Source: JBBQZP01 sp038207585 (lineage in GTDB: Bacteria; Pseudomonadota; Alphaproteobacteria; Rhodobacterales; Rhodobacteraceae). From it: a stretch of DNA of 64,000 bases. Location: positions 1 to 64,000 of the forward strand of contig JBBQZP010000001.1 of the NCBI GenBank assembly GCA_038207585.1, given 5' to 3'. Under the pieces are notes generated by a model that saw only the letters and a list, made by a program, of their open reading frames with translations, did not search any database and was not told the origin of the DNA. Every line of letters begins with the position of its first letter. Position 1 is the stretch's first letter. Both the position numbers and the translations under genes were made by a program. Below are positions 14,368 through 24,149 of the stretch, piece after piece.

Positions 14368-16215
14368 ATGTTCCGCTTTTTCGAAACCCTCGTGGACCCG
14401 TATGGTCCCTACGAGCAGACCGACGCGCCGCCGCGCCGGCTCTGGCCGTTTCTGCGCACCTATATGCAGCCGTTCTGGGGGGTTTTCGCGGTCACAACCG
14501 TGCTGTCGGTCCTGAACGCCGCCTTTGACGTGGGGCTGATCTGGTATGTCGGGCGGCTGGTCGATGTGCTGGCGACGGGCGAGCCGGTTCAGGTCTGGCA
14601 GCAGTATGGCACCGAGATCATTCTGGTGGCGCTGGCAGTTCTGATCCTGCGGCCGTTGATTGCGGGCACCGATGTGGCGCTGTTGCACAACACGATCCTG
14701 CCGAATTTCGGCACGCTGATCCGGCACCGCGCGCATGCGCATGTGCTGCGCCAGCCCGTCGGGTTCTTTGAAAGCGATTTTACGGGCAGGCTGGCAAACC
14801 GTGTGATGCAGACACCGCCTGCGGCAGGCGATGCGGTGTTCCAGACCTTTGATGCGGTGGCTTTTGCGTCGGTCACGCTGGTCGGGGCTGCGGCGATGCT
14901 GGCCAGTGCCGATCTGCGGTTGATGGTGCCTTTGCTGGTATGGTTCGGGCTTTACGCGCTTTTGGTCCGCTGGACGTTGAAGCGTGCGGGGCCAGCGTCA
15001 ACCGCGTCATCTAACGCGCGTTCGGCGGTGTCGGCGCGGGTGGTCGATGCTTACACGAATATCCACTCGGTCAAGATGTTTGCGCATCACAAAAAGGAAC
15101 TTGCCTTTGCGCATGAGGCGATTGAGGATTTGCGCCAGACCTTTGGCCGCGAAATGCGGATCATCACCAAGATGGATGTAGCACTTACCGTGCTGAACGG
15201 CGGGCTGATCGTGGCGGTGACGGGCTGGGCTATGCTGCTTTGGTATCAGGGGCAGGCGAGTGTCGGCACGGTGGCCGCGGCAACCGCGCTGGTGCTTCGG
15301 CTGAACAACATGACCTATTGGGTGATGTGGGCGACCACCAGTCTGGTGCAGGCTTTGGGTATCGTGGCCGAGGGGATGGAGACGATTGCGCAGCCGATCA
15401 CGCTGGTTGACAGCGCGGGCGCGCCTGACCTTGATCTGCGCGAGGGGCGGGTGCAGATCACCGGCCTGTCGCATCACTACGGGCGCGGGTCGGGCGGGTT
15501 GCAGGATGTGACGATGACGATCAATCCCGGCGAAAAGATCGGCGTCGTGGGCCGGTCGGGGGCGGGGAAATCGACGCTGGTGAAGCTGATGCTGCGGTTT
15601 TACGATGCCGAGGCTGGGGCGATCATGATCGACGGGCAGGATATCACGGCGGTCACGCAAGACAGCCTGCGCCGCCAGATCGGCATGGTGCAGCAGGACT
15701 CAAGCCTGATGCACCGGTCAGTCCGCGACAACATCCTGTATGGCCGCCCAGATGCCTCCGAGGCCGAGATGGTTGAGGCCGCCAAACGGGCCGAGGCGCA
15801 TGACTTCATCGAAACCCTGCAAGATCCGCAAGGACGCACCGGCTATGACGCGCATGTAGGTGAGCGGGGGGTGAAACTTTCGGGCGGGCAACGCCAGCGC
15901 ATCGGGATTGCGCGGGTCATGCTGAAGGATGCGCCGATCCTGATTCTGGACGAGGCGACAAGTGCTTTGGATAGCGAGGTTGAGGCGGCGATTCAGGATA
16001 CTCTTTACGGAGTGATGGAAGGCAAGACTGTTATTGCCATCGCGCACCGGCTTTCAACGATTGCCGCGATGGACCGGATTGTTGTGCTGGAGGATGGCCG
16101 CGTTGCCGAAGTGGGCAGCCACGCCGAATTGCTGCGCGCGCCCAATGGGCTATATGCAAGGTTCTGGAACCGCCAGTCAGGCGGGTTCATCGGAACCGAG
16201 GATGCCGCCGAATGA
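14368..16215 (+). CDS. ABC exporter half-transporter (first of a pair)
   Basis: 615 residues. Six-helix exporter domain at about 30-330 (FWGVFAVTTVLSVLNAAFDVGLI onward), then an ATPase with Walker A GRSGAGKST (about 395), signature LSGGQRQR (about 504), Walker B LILDEATSALD and the switch His in AIAHRLST. Start at ATG 14368, 63 bases after cca. It overlaps the next ABC gene by four bases; the two proteins are alike and probably form a heterodimer exporting lipids or drugs in the inner membrane. Both have intact Walker and signature motifs, so both nucleotide sites may be active. Substrate unknown. Confidence 0.93.
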   Translation: MFRFFETLVDPYGPYEQTDAPPRRLWPFLRTYMQPFWGVFAVTTVLSVLNAAFDVGLIWYVGRLVDVLATGEPVQVWQQYGTEIILVALAVLILRPLIAGTDVALLHNTILPNFGTLIRHRAHAHVLRQPVGFFESDFTGRLANRVMQTPPAAGDAVFQTFDAVAFASVTLVGAAAMLASADLRLMVPLLVWFGLYALLVRWTLKRAGPASTASSNARSAVSARVVDAYTNIHSVKMFAHHKKELAFAHEAIEDLRQTFGREMRIITKMDVALTVLNGGLIVAVTGWAMLLWYQGQASVGTVAAATALVLRLNNMTYWVMWATTSLVQALGIVAEGMETIAQPITLVDSAGAPDLDLREGRVQITGLSHHYGRGSGGLQDVTMTINPGEKIGVVGRSGAGKSTLVKLMLRFYDAEAGAIMIDGQDITAVTQDSLRRQIGMVQQDSSLMHRSVRDNILYGRPDASEAEMVEAAKRAEAHDFIETLQDPQGRTGYDAHVGERGVKLSGGQRQRIGIARVMLKDAPILILDEATSALDSEVEAAIQDTLYGVMEGKTVIAIAHRLSTIAAMDRIVVLEDGRVAEVGSHAELLRAPNGLYARFWNRQSGGFIGTEDAAE

Positions 16216-18065
16216 AGGCGCTGAGCAATCTTGCAGGCTATATCGACGCCTTCCGCCCCGCCGACGGCCCGCCGCCGCAGGTGCTGTGGCCGTTCATGCG
16301 CTGGGCGCTTGCGGGCTCGTGGCCGGTGCTGTGGGTGGCCGGCATCATTTCCGCCATCGCAGGCAGCATGGAGGTGGTGTCGGCGCTGGTTCTGGGTTGG
16401 GTGATTGACGCGGCCATTTCGGCGGGCCCGGTGAATTTCTGGGCCGATACGGCAGGACTGATCTTCTGGTTTGTGGCGTTCTATATGGTTTTGCGGCCTT
16501 TGGCGTTTGCGGCGTCGGCTGCGTCAAACTCGATCATCGTCGGGCCGAATGTGATGCCTTTGGTTCTTAGCCGTCTGCACCGCTGGACGCTGGGGCAAGC
16601 GGTCACGTTCTTTGACAACGATTTCGCGGGGCGGATTGCGCAAAAGCAGATGCAGGCTGCGCGGGCGATTACGGATACCGCGACCGAGGTGATCAATACC
16701 GTGGCCTTTGCGCTTGCGTCGGTCATCGGGTCGGTCGTGTTTCTGATCGCGATTGACTACCGCGTGGCGCTGGCTTTGGCGGTGTGGCTGGTGATTTATA
16801 TCCTGCTGATCCGGTTTTTCCTGCCGCGCATAAAGGTGAATGCGGCGGCACGGGCAGCGGCGCGGGCGATGGTTTCGGGGCAGGTGGTTGATACGATCAC
16901 CAACATCAAGACTGTGAAGCTGTTCGCCCATGCTGCTTACGAGGACCGCGTGGCGCTGAAGTCGATGGAGGTGTTCCGCGCACGGTCCATCGAATTCGGC
17001 GAAATCTCCACCTGGTTCCGCCTTGCTCTGATGACGCTGGCCGGAATTTTGCCGGTATTCCTGATTTTCGGCACGCTGTGGCTGTGGCAAAAGGGGCTGG
17101 CCACACCGGGTGAGATTGCAACCTCGGGCGCCATCGCGATGCGCATTTCGCAGATGTCGGGCTGGGTCAGTTTCACGCTGATGTCGATCTATACCAGCAT
17201 CGGCGAGGCGGAAGATGGCATGAACACGCTCGCCGCCCCGCATACCCTTGCCGACGCGCCGGGTGCGGTCGCTCTGCCGCGCGTTGCGGGTGAGATAACG
17301 TTTGATGGCGTAAGTTTCGCCTACGGGCGCGGGCGGGCGGGGGTGTCGGGTATCAACCTGACCATTCATGCGGGGCAGAAACTGGGGATCGTCGGGGCGT
17401 CGGGTGCGGGGAAATCGACGCTGGTTTCGCTGTTGCTCCGCCTTTATGACACCGAATCCGGGCGGGTTCTGATCGACGGTCAGGATGTGCGCGGCGTCAC
17501 GCAGGAGTCCCTGCGCCGCCAGATCGGGATGGTCACGCAGGAAACCGCGATGTTCAACCGGTCTGCGCGTGACAATATCCAGTATGGCCGCCCCGAAGCG
17601 GATGAAGACGACGTGATCGCCGCTGCCAAACAGGCCGAGGCACATGAATTCATTCAGGATATGGCCGATCACAATGGCCGCACCGGCTATGCCGCCTATC
17701 TGGGGGAACGCGGGGTGAAGCTGTCGGGTGGCCAGCGCCAGCGCATCGCCCTTGCCCGCGCCTTTGTGAAAGACGCGCCGATTCTGGTACTGGACGAGGC
17801 GACAAGCGCCTTGGACAGCGAGGTTGAGGCCAGTATTCAGGAAGCGTTGGGCCGGGTGATGGAGGGCAAGACCGTGCTGGCCATCGCGCACCGGCTTTCG
17901 ACCATCGTGATGATGGACCGCATCATTGTGCTGGACAAAGGCCGCATTGTCGAAGACGGCACGCATGACGAACTTCTGGCGCGGGGCGGGCTTTATGCGC
18001 GCTATTGGAACCGCCAGTCCGGCGGGTTCATCGGCGTGGACGACGATCAGAAAGCGGCAGAGTGA
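16212..18065 (+). CDS. ABC exporter half-transporter (second of a pair)
   Basis: 617 residues with the same domain order: membrane domain at about 30-330 (SWPVLWVAGIISAIAGSMEV onward), Walker A GASGAGKST (about 394), signature LSGGQRQR (about 502), LVLDEATSALD and AIAHRLST. It shares an ATGA overlap with the first ABC gene and a GTGA overlap with the following methyltransferase gene. The pair ends alike (WNRQSGGFIG in both), pointing to an old gene duplication. Confidence 0.93.
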   Translation: MKALSNLAGYIDAFRPADGPPPQVLWPFMRWALAGSWPVLWVAGIISAIAGSMEVVSALVLGWVIDAAISAGPVNFWADTAGLIFWFVAFYMVLRPLAFAASAASNSIIVGPNVMPLVLSRLHRWTLGQAVTFFDNDFAGRIAQKQMQAARAITDTATEVINTVAFALASVIGSVVFLIAIDYRVALALAVWLVIYILLIRFFLPRIKVNAAARAAARAMVSGQVVDTITNIKTVKLFAHAAYEDRVALKSMEVFRARSIEFGEISTWFRLALMTLAGILPVFLIFGTLWLWQKGLATPGEIATSGAIAMRISQMSGWVSFTLMSIYTSIGEAEDGMNTLAAPHTLADAPGAVALPRVAGEITFDGVSFAYGRGRAGVSGINLTIHAGQKLGIVGASGAGKSTLVSLLLRLYDTESGRVLIDGQDVRGVTQESLRRQIGMVTQETAMFNRSARDNIQYGRPEADEDDVIAAAKQAEAHEFIQDMADHNGRTGYAAYLGERGVKLSGGQRQRIALARAFVKDAPILVLDEATSALDSEVEASIQEALGRVMEGKTVLAIAHRLSTIVMMDRIIVLDKGRIVEDGTHDELLARGGLYARYWNRQSGGFIGVDDDQKAAE

Positions 18066-19294
18066 CCATAACAATCGAACGGCTGGGCCATCTGGGCGAC
18101 GGTATCGCGCGGGGGCCAGAGGGGCCTTTGTTCGTGCCGCAAACCCTTCCGGGTGAGGTGATCGAAGGCTCTGTAGCGGGCGATCAGGTCACCGGCATTA
18201 AAATCCTAACGCCAAGTGCCGACCGCGTGCGCCCGCCCTGCCCCCATGCCCGGACCTGTGGCGGCTGCCTGATGCAGCACGCGGGCGACGGGTTCGTGGC
18301 GGACTGGAAACAGGGCATCGTCGTGGGCGCTTTGGCCGGGCAGGGGCTGGAGGCGGTCTTTCGCCCGATGCTCACCTCGCCGCCTCGCAGCAGGCGAAGG
18401 GCGACGATTGCCGGGCGGCGCACGAAATCTGGCGCTTTGCTGGGCTTTCATGCGCGGGCGTCGGATATGCTGGTTGCCATTCCGAATTGCCAGCTTTTGC
18501 ACCCCGATCTGATGGCCACTTTTCCGGGGCTGGAGGCTTTGGTGATCGCGGGCGCGTCACGCTCGGGCGAGGTGTCGCTGACGGTGACGGCCAGCCTTGC
18601 CGGGCCGGATGTGTCGGTTCAGGGCGGCAAGCCATTGGATTCCGCGATGCGCGCCGATCTTGCCCGCATTGCCGAAACCCACGGCATCGCACGGCTGACA
18701 TGGGATAGTGAGGTTGTGGCGCTGCGCGTGGCCCCGATGCAACGGATGGGCCGCGCGCTGGTCGCTCCACCCCCCGGCGCGTTCCTGCAGGCCACGGCCG
18801 AGGGCGAGGCGGCGCTTGTTGCAGCGGTGCGTGAGGCTTTGGGGCCGGGAATGAAGCGGGTGATCGACCTTTTCGCAGGTTCGGGCACGTTTGCGCTGCC
18901 TTTGGCCGAACAGGCCGAAGTTCATGCCGTGGAAAGCGACGCGGCGATGCTCGTCGCTTTGGACAAGGGCTGGCGGCAGGCCGAGGGGTTGAAGCGGGTC
19001 ACTACCGAAGCGCGCGACCTGTTCCGCCGCCCTCTGGAACCTGATGAATTCAAGGGAGCAACCGGCGTTGTGATTGACCCGCCCCGCGCCGGGGCAGAGG
19101 CGCAGATGGCAACGCTGGCGCGGTCGGGCGTGCCGGTGATCGCCGCCGTGTCCTGCAACCCCGCCACCTTTGCCCGCGACGCCAAGGTGCTGATTGCGGG
19201 CGGTTATCACCTGGATTGGGTGCAGGTTGTGGATCAATTCCGCTGGTCGCCGCATGTTGAACTTGTGGCACGCTTCAGCCTTGCCCATATCTGA
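18062..19294 (+). CDS. Class I SAM-dependent RNA m5U methyltransferase (TrmA/RlmD family)
   Basis: 410 residues from the GTG at 18062 that overlaps the upstream stop; this gives the usual start ITIERLGHLGDG of the TRAM-like region. Four Cys for a [4Fe-4S] cluster are present (CPHARTCGGC at about 59-68 and C in IPNCQLL near 142). The Rossmann fold has VIDLFAGSGTFALPL (about 265), the base-binding DPPRAG and catalytic Cys motif VSCNPATFARD (about 362). It methylates a uridine in rRNA or tRNA; position not deducible. Confidence 0.9.
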   Translation: MTITIERLGHLGDGIARGPEGPLFVPQTLPGEVIEGSVAGDQVTGIKILTPSADRVRPPCPHARTCGGCLMQHAGDGFVADWKQGIVVGALAGQGLEAVFRPMLTSPPRSRRRATIAGRRTKSGALLGFHARASDMLVAIPNCQLLHPDLMATFPGLEALVIAGASRSGEVSLTVTASLAGPDVSVQGGKPLDSAMRADLARIAETHGIARLTWDSEVVALRVAPMQRMGRALVAPPPGAFLQATAEGEAALVAAVREALGPGMKRVIDLFAGSGTFALPLAEQAEVHAVESDAAMLVALDKGWRQAEGLKRVTTEARDLFRRPLEPDEFKGATGVVIDPPRAGAEAQMATLARSGVPVIAAVSCNPATFARDAKVLIAGGYHLDWVQVVDQFRWSPHVELVARFSLAHI

Positions 19295-19316
19295 CCGAAC
19301 AACAGGATCGGGACAG

Positions 19317-20105
<789 letters not shown>

Positions 20106-20191
20106 ACCGTGTTCTCCAAACCGTAACGAACACTTTTCAAATCAGTGTAATTTTAGTATTCATTACAAAAAAGCGAAGTCGAGGGTCGGGC

Positions 20192-20695
20192 GTGAAACTC
20201 ATAAAAGCTGTTGTCGTTTTGGTGATGCTTGTTGCAATCACAGGTTGTTCGCGCGCGCCGTCAAAGTTTCTTTCCTATAACGGCCCCGAGGTTACGGAAA
20301 TTCAGGTCCACAAGGGCGACCGTAAACTTTACCTTATTCACGACACCACGGTGCTGAATGTGTATGATGTCAAACTGGGCTTTGCACCAACTGGTCACAA
20401 ATCGTTCGAGGGCGATGGGCGCACGCCGGAAGGGGCTTACTACATAAACTTCCGCAACCCCAAAAGCCGCTACCATCTGGCGTTGCAGATTTCCTATCCG
20501 AACGACATCGACCGCGCCTTTGCGCTTGCCGCCGGTAAGCCGCCGGGGGGTGACATCTTCATTCATGGTCGCTCGGATTACAAAGGCATCAACAAGGATG
20601 ACTGGACCGCAGGGTGCATCGCGGTGACGGACCGGGAAATGGAAGTCATCTATTCTATGGTCAAGACCAATACACCGATCTACGTCCTGCCCTGA
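20192..20695 (+). CDS. L,D-transpeptidase (YkuD domain) lipoprotein
   Basis: 167 residues. Lipobox AITGC (Cys 19) marks a lipoprotein. The YkuD domain runs from about 38 (EIQVHKGDRKLYLIHD) to the catalytic motif with His in FIHGRSDYKG and Cys in DWTAGCIAVTD. It forms 3-3 cross-links in peptidoglycan or attaches proteins to it, in the periplasm. The gap before it (20106-20191) is AT-rich, with a run of A/T around 20135-20170 that probably holds its promoter; no clean -35/-10 pair is evident. It converges on the CAP-domain gene; a 7-bp hairpin (20695-20701/20713-20719) covers the junction. Confidence 0.92.
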   Translation: MKLIKAVVVLVMLVAITGCSRAPSKFLSYNGPEVTEIQVHKGDRKLYLIHDTTVLNVYDVKLGFAPTGHKSFEGDGRTPEGAYYINFRNPKSRYHLALQISYPNDIDRAFALAAGKPPGGDIFIHGRSDYKGINKDDWTAGCIAVTDREMEVIYSMVKTNTPIYVLP

Positions 20696-20704
20696 CGCCG
20701 AGAC

Positions 20705-21310
20705 TTACTGCGTCGGCGTTGCCGTGCGGCCGTCAACTTCGGAGCTGACCGTGCGGCCCAGACCGAAATTCTGGACCTGCGCATAGGCCGGGCGGGTGTT
20801 ATCGCCCAGAACGGCCGTCCACCAGATCTTGCCATTGGGTTCCTGCCACCAGGAAAATCCCAACTCGTCTGACTTGGGGTCAAGGATCACGGCGCGGGTT
20901 TCGGGTTCTGCCATCCAGGCCGACAGGGTTTCAAGCTCGGTCTCATAGGTTTCCGAGATCAGCTCGCCCGTCAGACGCCCAGTGTAGCCGACGCGCTGCA
21001 CCCGGACCAGCGGCGACGATCCGTCAGACCCGAAATGCCAGGGACGGTTCTGGATCGACATGTCGCGGGCGTGGGTGGCCGCAGCGGCGTTCAGTTGCGC
21101 ATTAAAGGCAAGCGGCGCGATGTTGCGCGCTGATCGAAGGGTGTTCATCGAATCCAGCAGACGGAACGTGATCTCGTTCTGGTTCTTGGGGGTGATCTTG
21201 TAGACCTGCGGCAGGGGCCTGCCATCCGGACCAAGCTGCGGTGCGTTCGATGCACAGGCCGACAGTGCTGCCAGACCAACCATTCCCAAAACAGACCGTC
21301 TTTGCATCAT
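20705..21310 (-). CDS. CAP (SCP/PR1-like) domain lipoprotein
   Basis: 201 residues. Twin-Arg-like start MMQRRSVLGM and lipobox ALSAC (Cys 19). The CAP domain is seen in LRSARNIAPLAFNAQLNAAAATHARDMS, a PWHFGSDGSS loop and a GELISETYETELETLSAWMAEPETRAVIL segment; the family's usual second His region is weak. Bacterial CAP proteins are secreted or lipid-anchored envelope proteins of uncertain biochemical role. It lies between two L,D-transpeptidase genes, converging with the first and diverging from the second. Confidence 0.85.
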   Translation of the reverse strand: MMQRRSVLGMVGLAALSACASNAPQLGPDGRPLPQVYKITPKNQNEITFRLLDSMNTLRSARNIAPLAFNAQLNAAAATHARDMSIQNRPWHFGSDGSSPLVRVQRVGYTGRLTGELISETYETELETLSAWMAEPETRAVILDPKSDELGFSWWQEPNGKIWWTAVLGDNTRPAYAQVQNFGLGRTVSSEVDGRTATPTQ

Positions 21311-21470
21311 TTTCCCAATTCAGAAGTGTATCGCGAGTGTCTCTTACAGGCTCGTGACGCCTACTTCAAATGCAACCCTGTGTGACATCGGCGGATTACA
21401 GCAGTTTGATTTGCGATTGCCACAGCATCGGAGTAAACAACGCCCAATCGTTGCAAAAGGACCATGCCCA

Positions 21471-22046
21471 ATGGCTGCAAATTCTTTCGATCCAAATCGT
21501 CGTGTGTTGATGGCCGGCGCTGCGGCCTTGCTTGGTTCGGCGGCCGTGCCCGCGTTCGGGCAGACCGCCGATGCATCGGGGCCGCGCAACAACATCTCCA
21601 GCTTCCGGATGCTGGATTGGCAGGATCACTTCGCCGATACCCGGAATGGCGCAATTCTGGTCGATACTGAATCGCGGGCCCTGCATTTCTGGTCCGAGGA
21701 TCAGGCGGTGTACCGTCTGTTCCCGACATCGGTTCCGCTGACGGATGATCTGACACGCCGGGGTCGCACCGAAGTGGTCGACAAGGTTGTCGGCCCATCA
21801 TGGCGCCCGACCCCTGCGATGCGCGAGCGCAACCCAGATTGGCCGGAATTCATTGGCCCCGGCCCCGACAACCCGTTGGGCACGCACGCATTGTATCTGT
21901 CGTGGCAGTATTACCGCATCCACGGCACGCATGACACACGCAAGATCGGGCGGCGGTCATCGAACGGCTGCGTCGGGCTTTACAATGAACACATTCAGGA
22001 ATTGTTCGGCCTTGTGAAAGTCGGCACGCAGGTCATTCTGATCTGA
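21471..22046 (+). CDS. L,D-transpeptidase, Tat-exported
   Basis: 191 residues from ATG 21471, preceded by AAAAGG at 10 bases. A Tat-like leader (NRRVLMAGAAALLGSAAVPAFG) ends near residue 31. The YkuD domain has ILVDTESRALHFW, the family Pro-rich middle SWRPTPAMRERNPDW, and the catalytic region HGTHDTRKIGRRSSNGCVGLYN with Cys in NGC. It is the ErfK/YbiS-like type. The gene ends in a tandem TGATC run (22040-22056) that supplies the stop codon, followed by a terminator hairpin. Confidence 0.92.
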   Translation: MAANSFDPNRRVLMAGAAALLGSAAVPAFGQTADASGPRNNISSFRMLDWQDHFADTRNGAILVDTESRALHFWSEDQAVYRLFPTSVPLTDDLTRRGRTEVVDKVVGPSWRPTPAMRERNPDWPEFIGPGPDNPLGTHALYLSWQYYRIHGTHDTRKIGRRSSNGCVGLYNEHIQELFGLVKVGTQVILI

Positions 22047-22072
22047 TCTGATCTGACAGGCGTTCCCATCTT

Positions 22073-22102
22073 AACGCGCGCCGGGAAACCTGCGCGCGTT
22101 TT
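22073..22102 (+). terminator. Rho-independent terminator after the L,D-transpeptidase
   Basis: Arms AACGCGCGC (22073-22081) and GCGCGCGTT (22092-22100) pair over 9 bp with a 10-nt loop, followed by TTTTC. It separates the transpeptidase gene from the convergent hemH. Confidence 0.85.
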
Positions 22103-22114
22103 CATGTGCGCAGG

Positions 22115-23227
22115 TCAGCCCTTGATCCAGCCCGCCAGATTTTCCTCGATCACCGCAACAAGCGCCTCGATATGGGCCGCATCGTCGTTCAGGCAGGGAA
22201 TATAGGTGAACGTCTCACCCCCCGCATGTTCAAACGCCTCGCGGATTTCGCCGTTGATTTCTTCCAGCGTCTCGATGCAATCGGCGGAAAAGGCGGGGGC
22301 CATCACGGCAATGTGTTTCTTTCCGGCCTTCGACAGCTCGGCCACATGGGCGACCGTGTAGGGTTTGAGCCACTGCTCCGGGCCAAAAACGGACTGAAAC
22401 GTTGTGTCGATCGCGCCCTTTTCCCAGCCCAGCCGTTCGCGCAGCAGGCGTGAGGTTTTGGCGCATTGGCAATGGTACGGGTCGCCCTGCATCAGATAGC
22501 GGATCGGCATCCCGTGGTAGCTCGCCACCAGCACATCGGGGCGGCGGTCCAGCCCGGCATAGGCACGTTCGACCGATTGTGCCAAAGCATCGATATATTT
22601 AGGGTGGTCGAAATATTCGGCCACGGTCCGCACGGCGGGCTGGCGCTTTTCATGGGTCAGCGCGCGGAAGAATTCATCATTCGCGGTGGCCGATGTGGCG
22701 CCTGCGTAATGCGGATAAAGCGGGAAAAACAACACCTTCTCACACCCCGCGGCCACCATAGCCTGCACTTTGGATGCGGTCGACGGGTTGCCATAGCGCA
22801 TGCAGAAATCAACCATGACCTCGGCCCCGTGACGTTCGGCCATCATGGCCGCAATCGCAGCGGTCTGGTCCTTGGTGATCGTCAGAAGAGGGCTTTCGTT
22901 CTTATCCTCGTTCCAGATCAGCTTGTAGTTCGCGCCCGATGAAAACGGCCGCTTGGTCAGAATGATCAGTTGCAACAGCGGCTGCCAGAGCCAGGCCGAA
23001 TAATCGACGACCCGCTTGTCCGACAGAAACTCGTTCAGATAGCGCCGCATCGACCAGTAATCATAGCCATCAGGCGTGCCCAGATTGGCCAGCAGAACAC
23101 CGATCTTGGCCTTGCGCACCGGCGGGTGATCGGCAGGCGCATGGGCCAGCCGCCCCTCGCCGGGGATGATCTGGGTCATCGTGGGGTCGTGCCCTGAGTT
23201 TGACGGGCATGTTTTGGCGTCGAGCAT
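22115..23227 (-). CDS. hemH: Ferrochelatase
   Basis: About 370 residues from the ATG at 23227; further in-frame starts exist at 23284 and 23179. Conserved landmarks: GVLLANLGTPDGYD near the N terminus, MRYGNPS, FFPLYPHYAGATSATANDEF, the active-site His in LVASYHGMPIRYL, and the C-terminal VMAPAFSADCIETLEEI with the conserved Glu. It inserts Fe2+ into protoporphyrin IX, the last step of haem synthesis, at the inner membrane. Two Cys in YHCQCAKTSRLL might bind an Fe-S cluster as in some proteobacterial ferrochelatases, but this is not certain. It is transcribed leftward after a methyltransferase gene. Confidence 0.95.
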   Translation of the reverse strand: MLDAKTCPSNSGHDPTMTQIIPGEGRLAHAPADHPPVRKAKIGVLLANLGTPDGYDYWSMRRYLNEFLSDKRVVDYSAWLWQPLLQLIILTKRPFSSGANYKLIWNEDKNESPLLTITKDQTAAIAAMMAERHGAEVMVDFCMRYGNPSTASKVQAMVAAGCEKVLFFPLYPHYAGATSATANDEFFRALTHEKRQPAVRTVAEYFDHPKYIDALAQSVERAYAGLDRRPDVLVASYHGMPIRYLMQGDPYHCQCAKTSRLLRERLGWEKGAIDTTFQSVFGPEQWLKPYTVAHVAELSKAGKKHIAVMAPAFSADCIETLEEINGEIREAFEHAGGETFTYIPCLNDDAAHIEALVAVIEENLAGWIKG

Positions 23228-23280
23228 GGTTCGGTTTCCGCTGTGCTGCATGACAGGACATAACGACCTTGCGCGCGGGG

Positions 23281-24114
23281 TCAACCTTTCGGCTTGGGTC
23301 CGGGCAGCGGAACATCGTCGCTGCCCAGCGCATCGGCCAGCCTTTGCACCGCCGAACCGGGGCGCAGGGGTTTTTGCTGGCTGTCATGCGGGGCCCAGCC
23401 GGTCAGGCAGATGATCTCGAACGTCGCGGGAATACGGCCCTCGGCGTCGGCCAGCGTGGCATAAAGATCAGATGCTTGGGCGAATACCGCGCGGCGCGTC
23501 GGGCGGCGCAGGCGTTGGGCCAAAGCGTTGCCCTCGCCCATCGCACGCAGATCCTGTGCCAGATGCGGCAGATCGCGGTAAAGCACCCGGCGCGTGAAAC
23601 TGTCGGCCACCGGCAGGGCAAGGCCAGCGCGCTGGATCAACCCGCCCAGATCGCGGATCTCGCCCATTGGCAGGATGCGGGGACTCAGACCACCTGTGAC
23701 CAACGTTTCAGCCTCGGCCAGACAGGCGCGCAGTTCGGCAAGCGTCTGGCCGCCGAACAGAAAGCCCAGAAACAGCCCATCGGGGGCCAAAGCCCGGCGG
23801 CATTGCACCAGTTGCCCGACCGGATCATCGGCCCAGTGCAGCGCCAGCGCGTGGATAACCAGATCATGCGCGCCGGGGGTCAGGTCCAGCACCGGATCAT
23901 CGGGCACGATCCGCGCGCCGGGCAGGATATTTTCCCAGACCTGCGGGAAAGCGGTGACAACGGCGGGCGATGTGAACGCTTTCTTAACCTCAAGCAGTCT
24001 TTCCTGCACTTCAAGGACGATCTCATCGTGCAGGAACAGGGCCGGGTCGCGCAGCGCGCGGTTGCGGTTCCGGGTCAGGGCGATGCGGTCAGTCAAGGTG
24101 GGCGGGGTGGTCAT
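23281..24114 (-). CDS. SAM-dependent methyltransferase (BioC/NDUFAF5-like)
   Basis: 277 residues from the ATG at 24114 (MTTPPTLTDRIALTRNRNRA). A class I methyltransferase fold is partly visible: DEIVLEVQERLLEV, DLTPGAHDLVIHALALHWADDPV and ALAPDGLFLGFLFGGQTL. This matches the alphaproteobacterial homologues of mitochondrial NDUFAF5, which hydroxylates an Arg of a complex I subunit. The usual glycine-rich SAM loop is hard to see, also true of that group. It lies head to head with comF. Function is inferred by family only. Confidence 0.78.
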   Translation of the reverse strand: MTTPPTLTDRIALTRNRNRALRDPALFLHDEIVLEVQERLLEVKKAFTSPAVVTAFPQVWENILPGARIVPDDPVLDLTPGAHDLVIHALALHWADDPVGQLVQCRRALAPDGLFLGFLFGGQTLAELRACLAEAETLVTGGLSPRILPMGEIRDLGGLIQRAGLALPVADSFTRRVLYRDLPHLAQDLRAMGEGNALAQRLRRPTRRAVFAQASDLYATLADAEGRIPATFEIICLTGWAPHDSQQKPLRPGSAVQRLADALGSDDVPLPGPKPKG

Positions 24115-24149
24115 GGGGCCTCCGTTCGGGCGGACTTTAGGAGGGTCGG

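Noticed and set aside
16524..18074. 516-codon open frame on the minus strand
   Set aside because: Fully antisense to the second ABC exporter gene, which has complete Walker and signature motifs.
20106..20191. Small RNA or tRNA in the AT-rich gap
   Set aside because: No cloverleaf, no terminator hairpin and no conserved stem could be seen; it is better explained as a promoter region.
22037..22056. Pentanucleotide repeat (TGATC units) as a phase-variation tract
   Set aside because: Only about three to four units, located at the stop codon; slippage would change nothing but the last residues.
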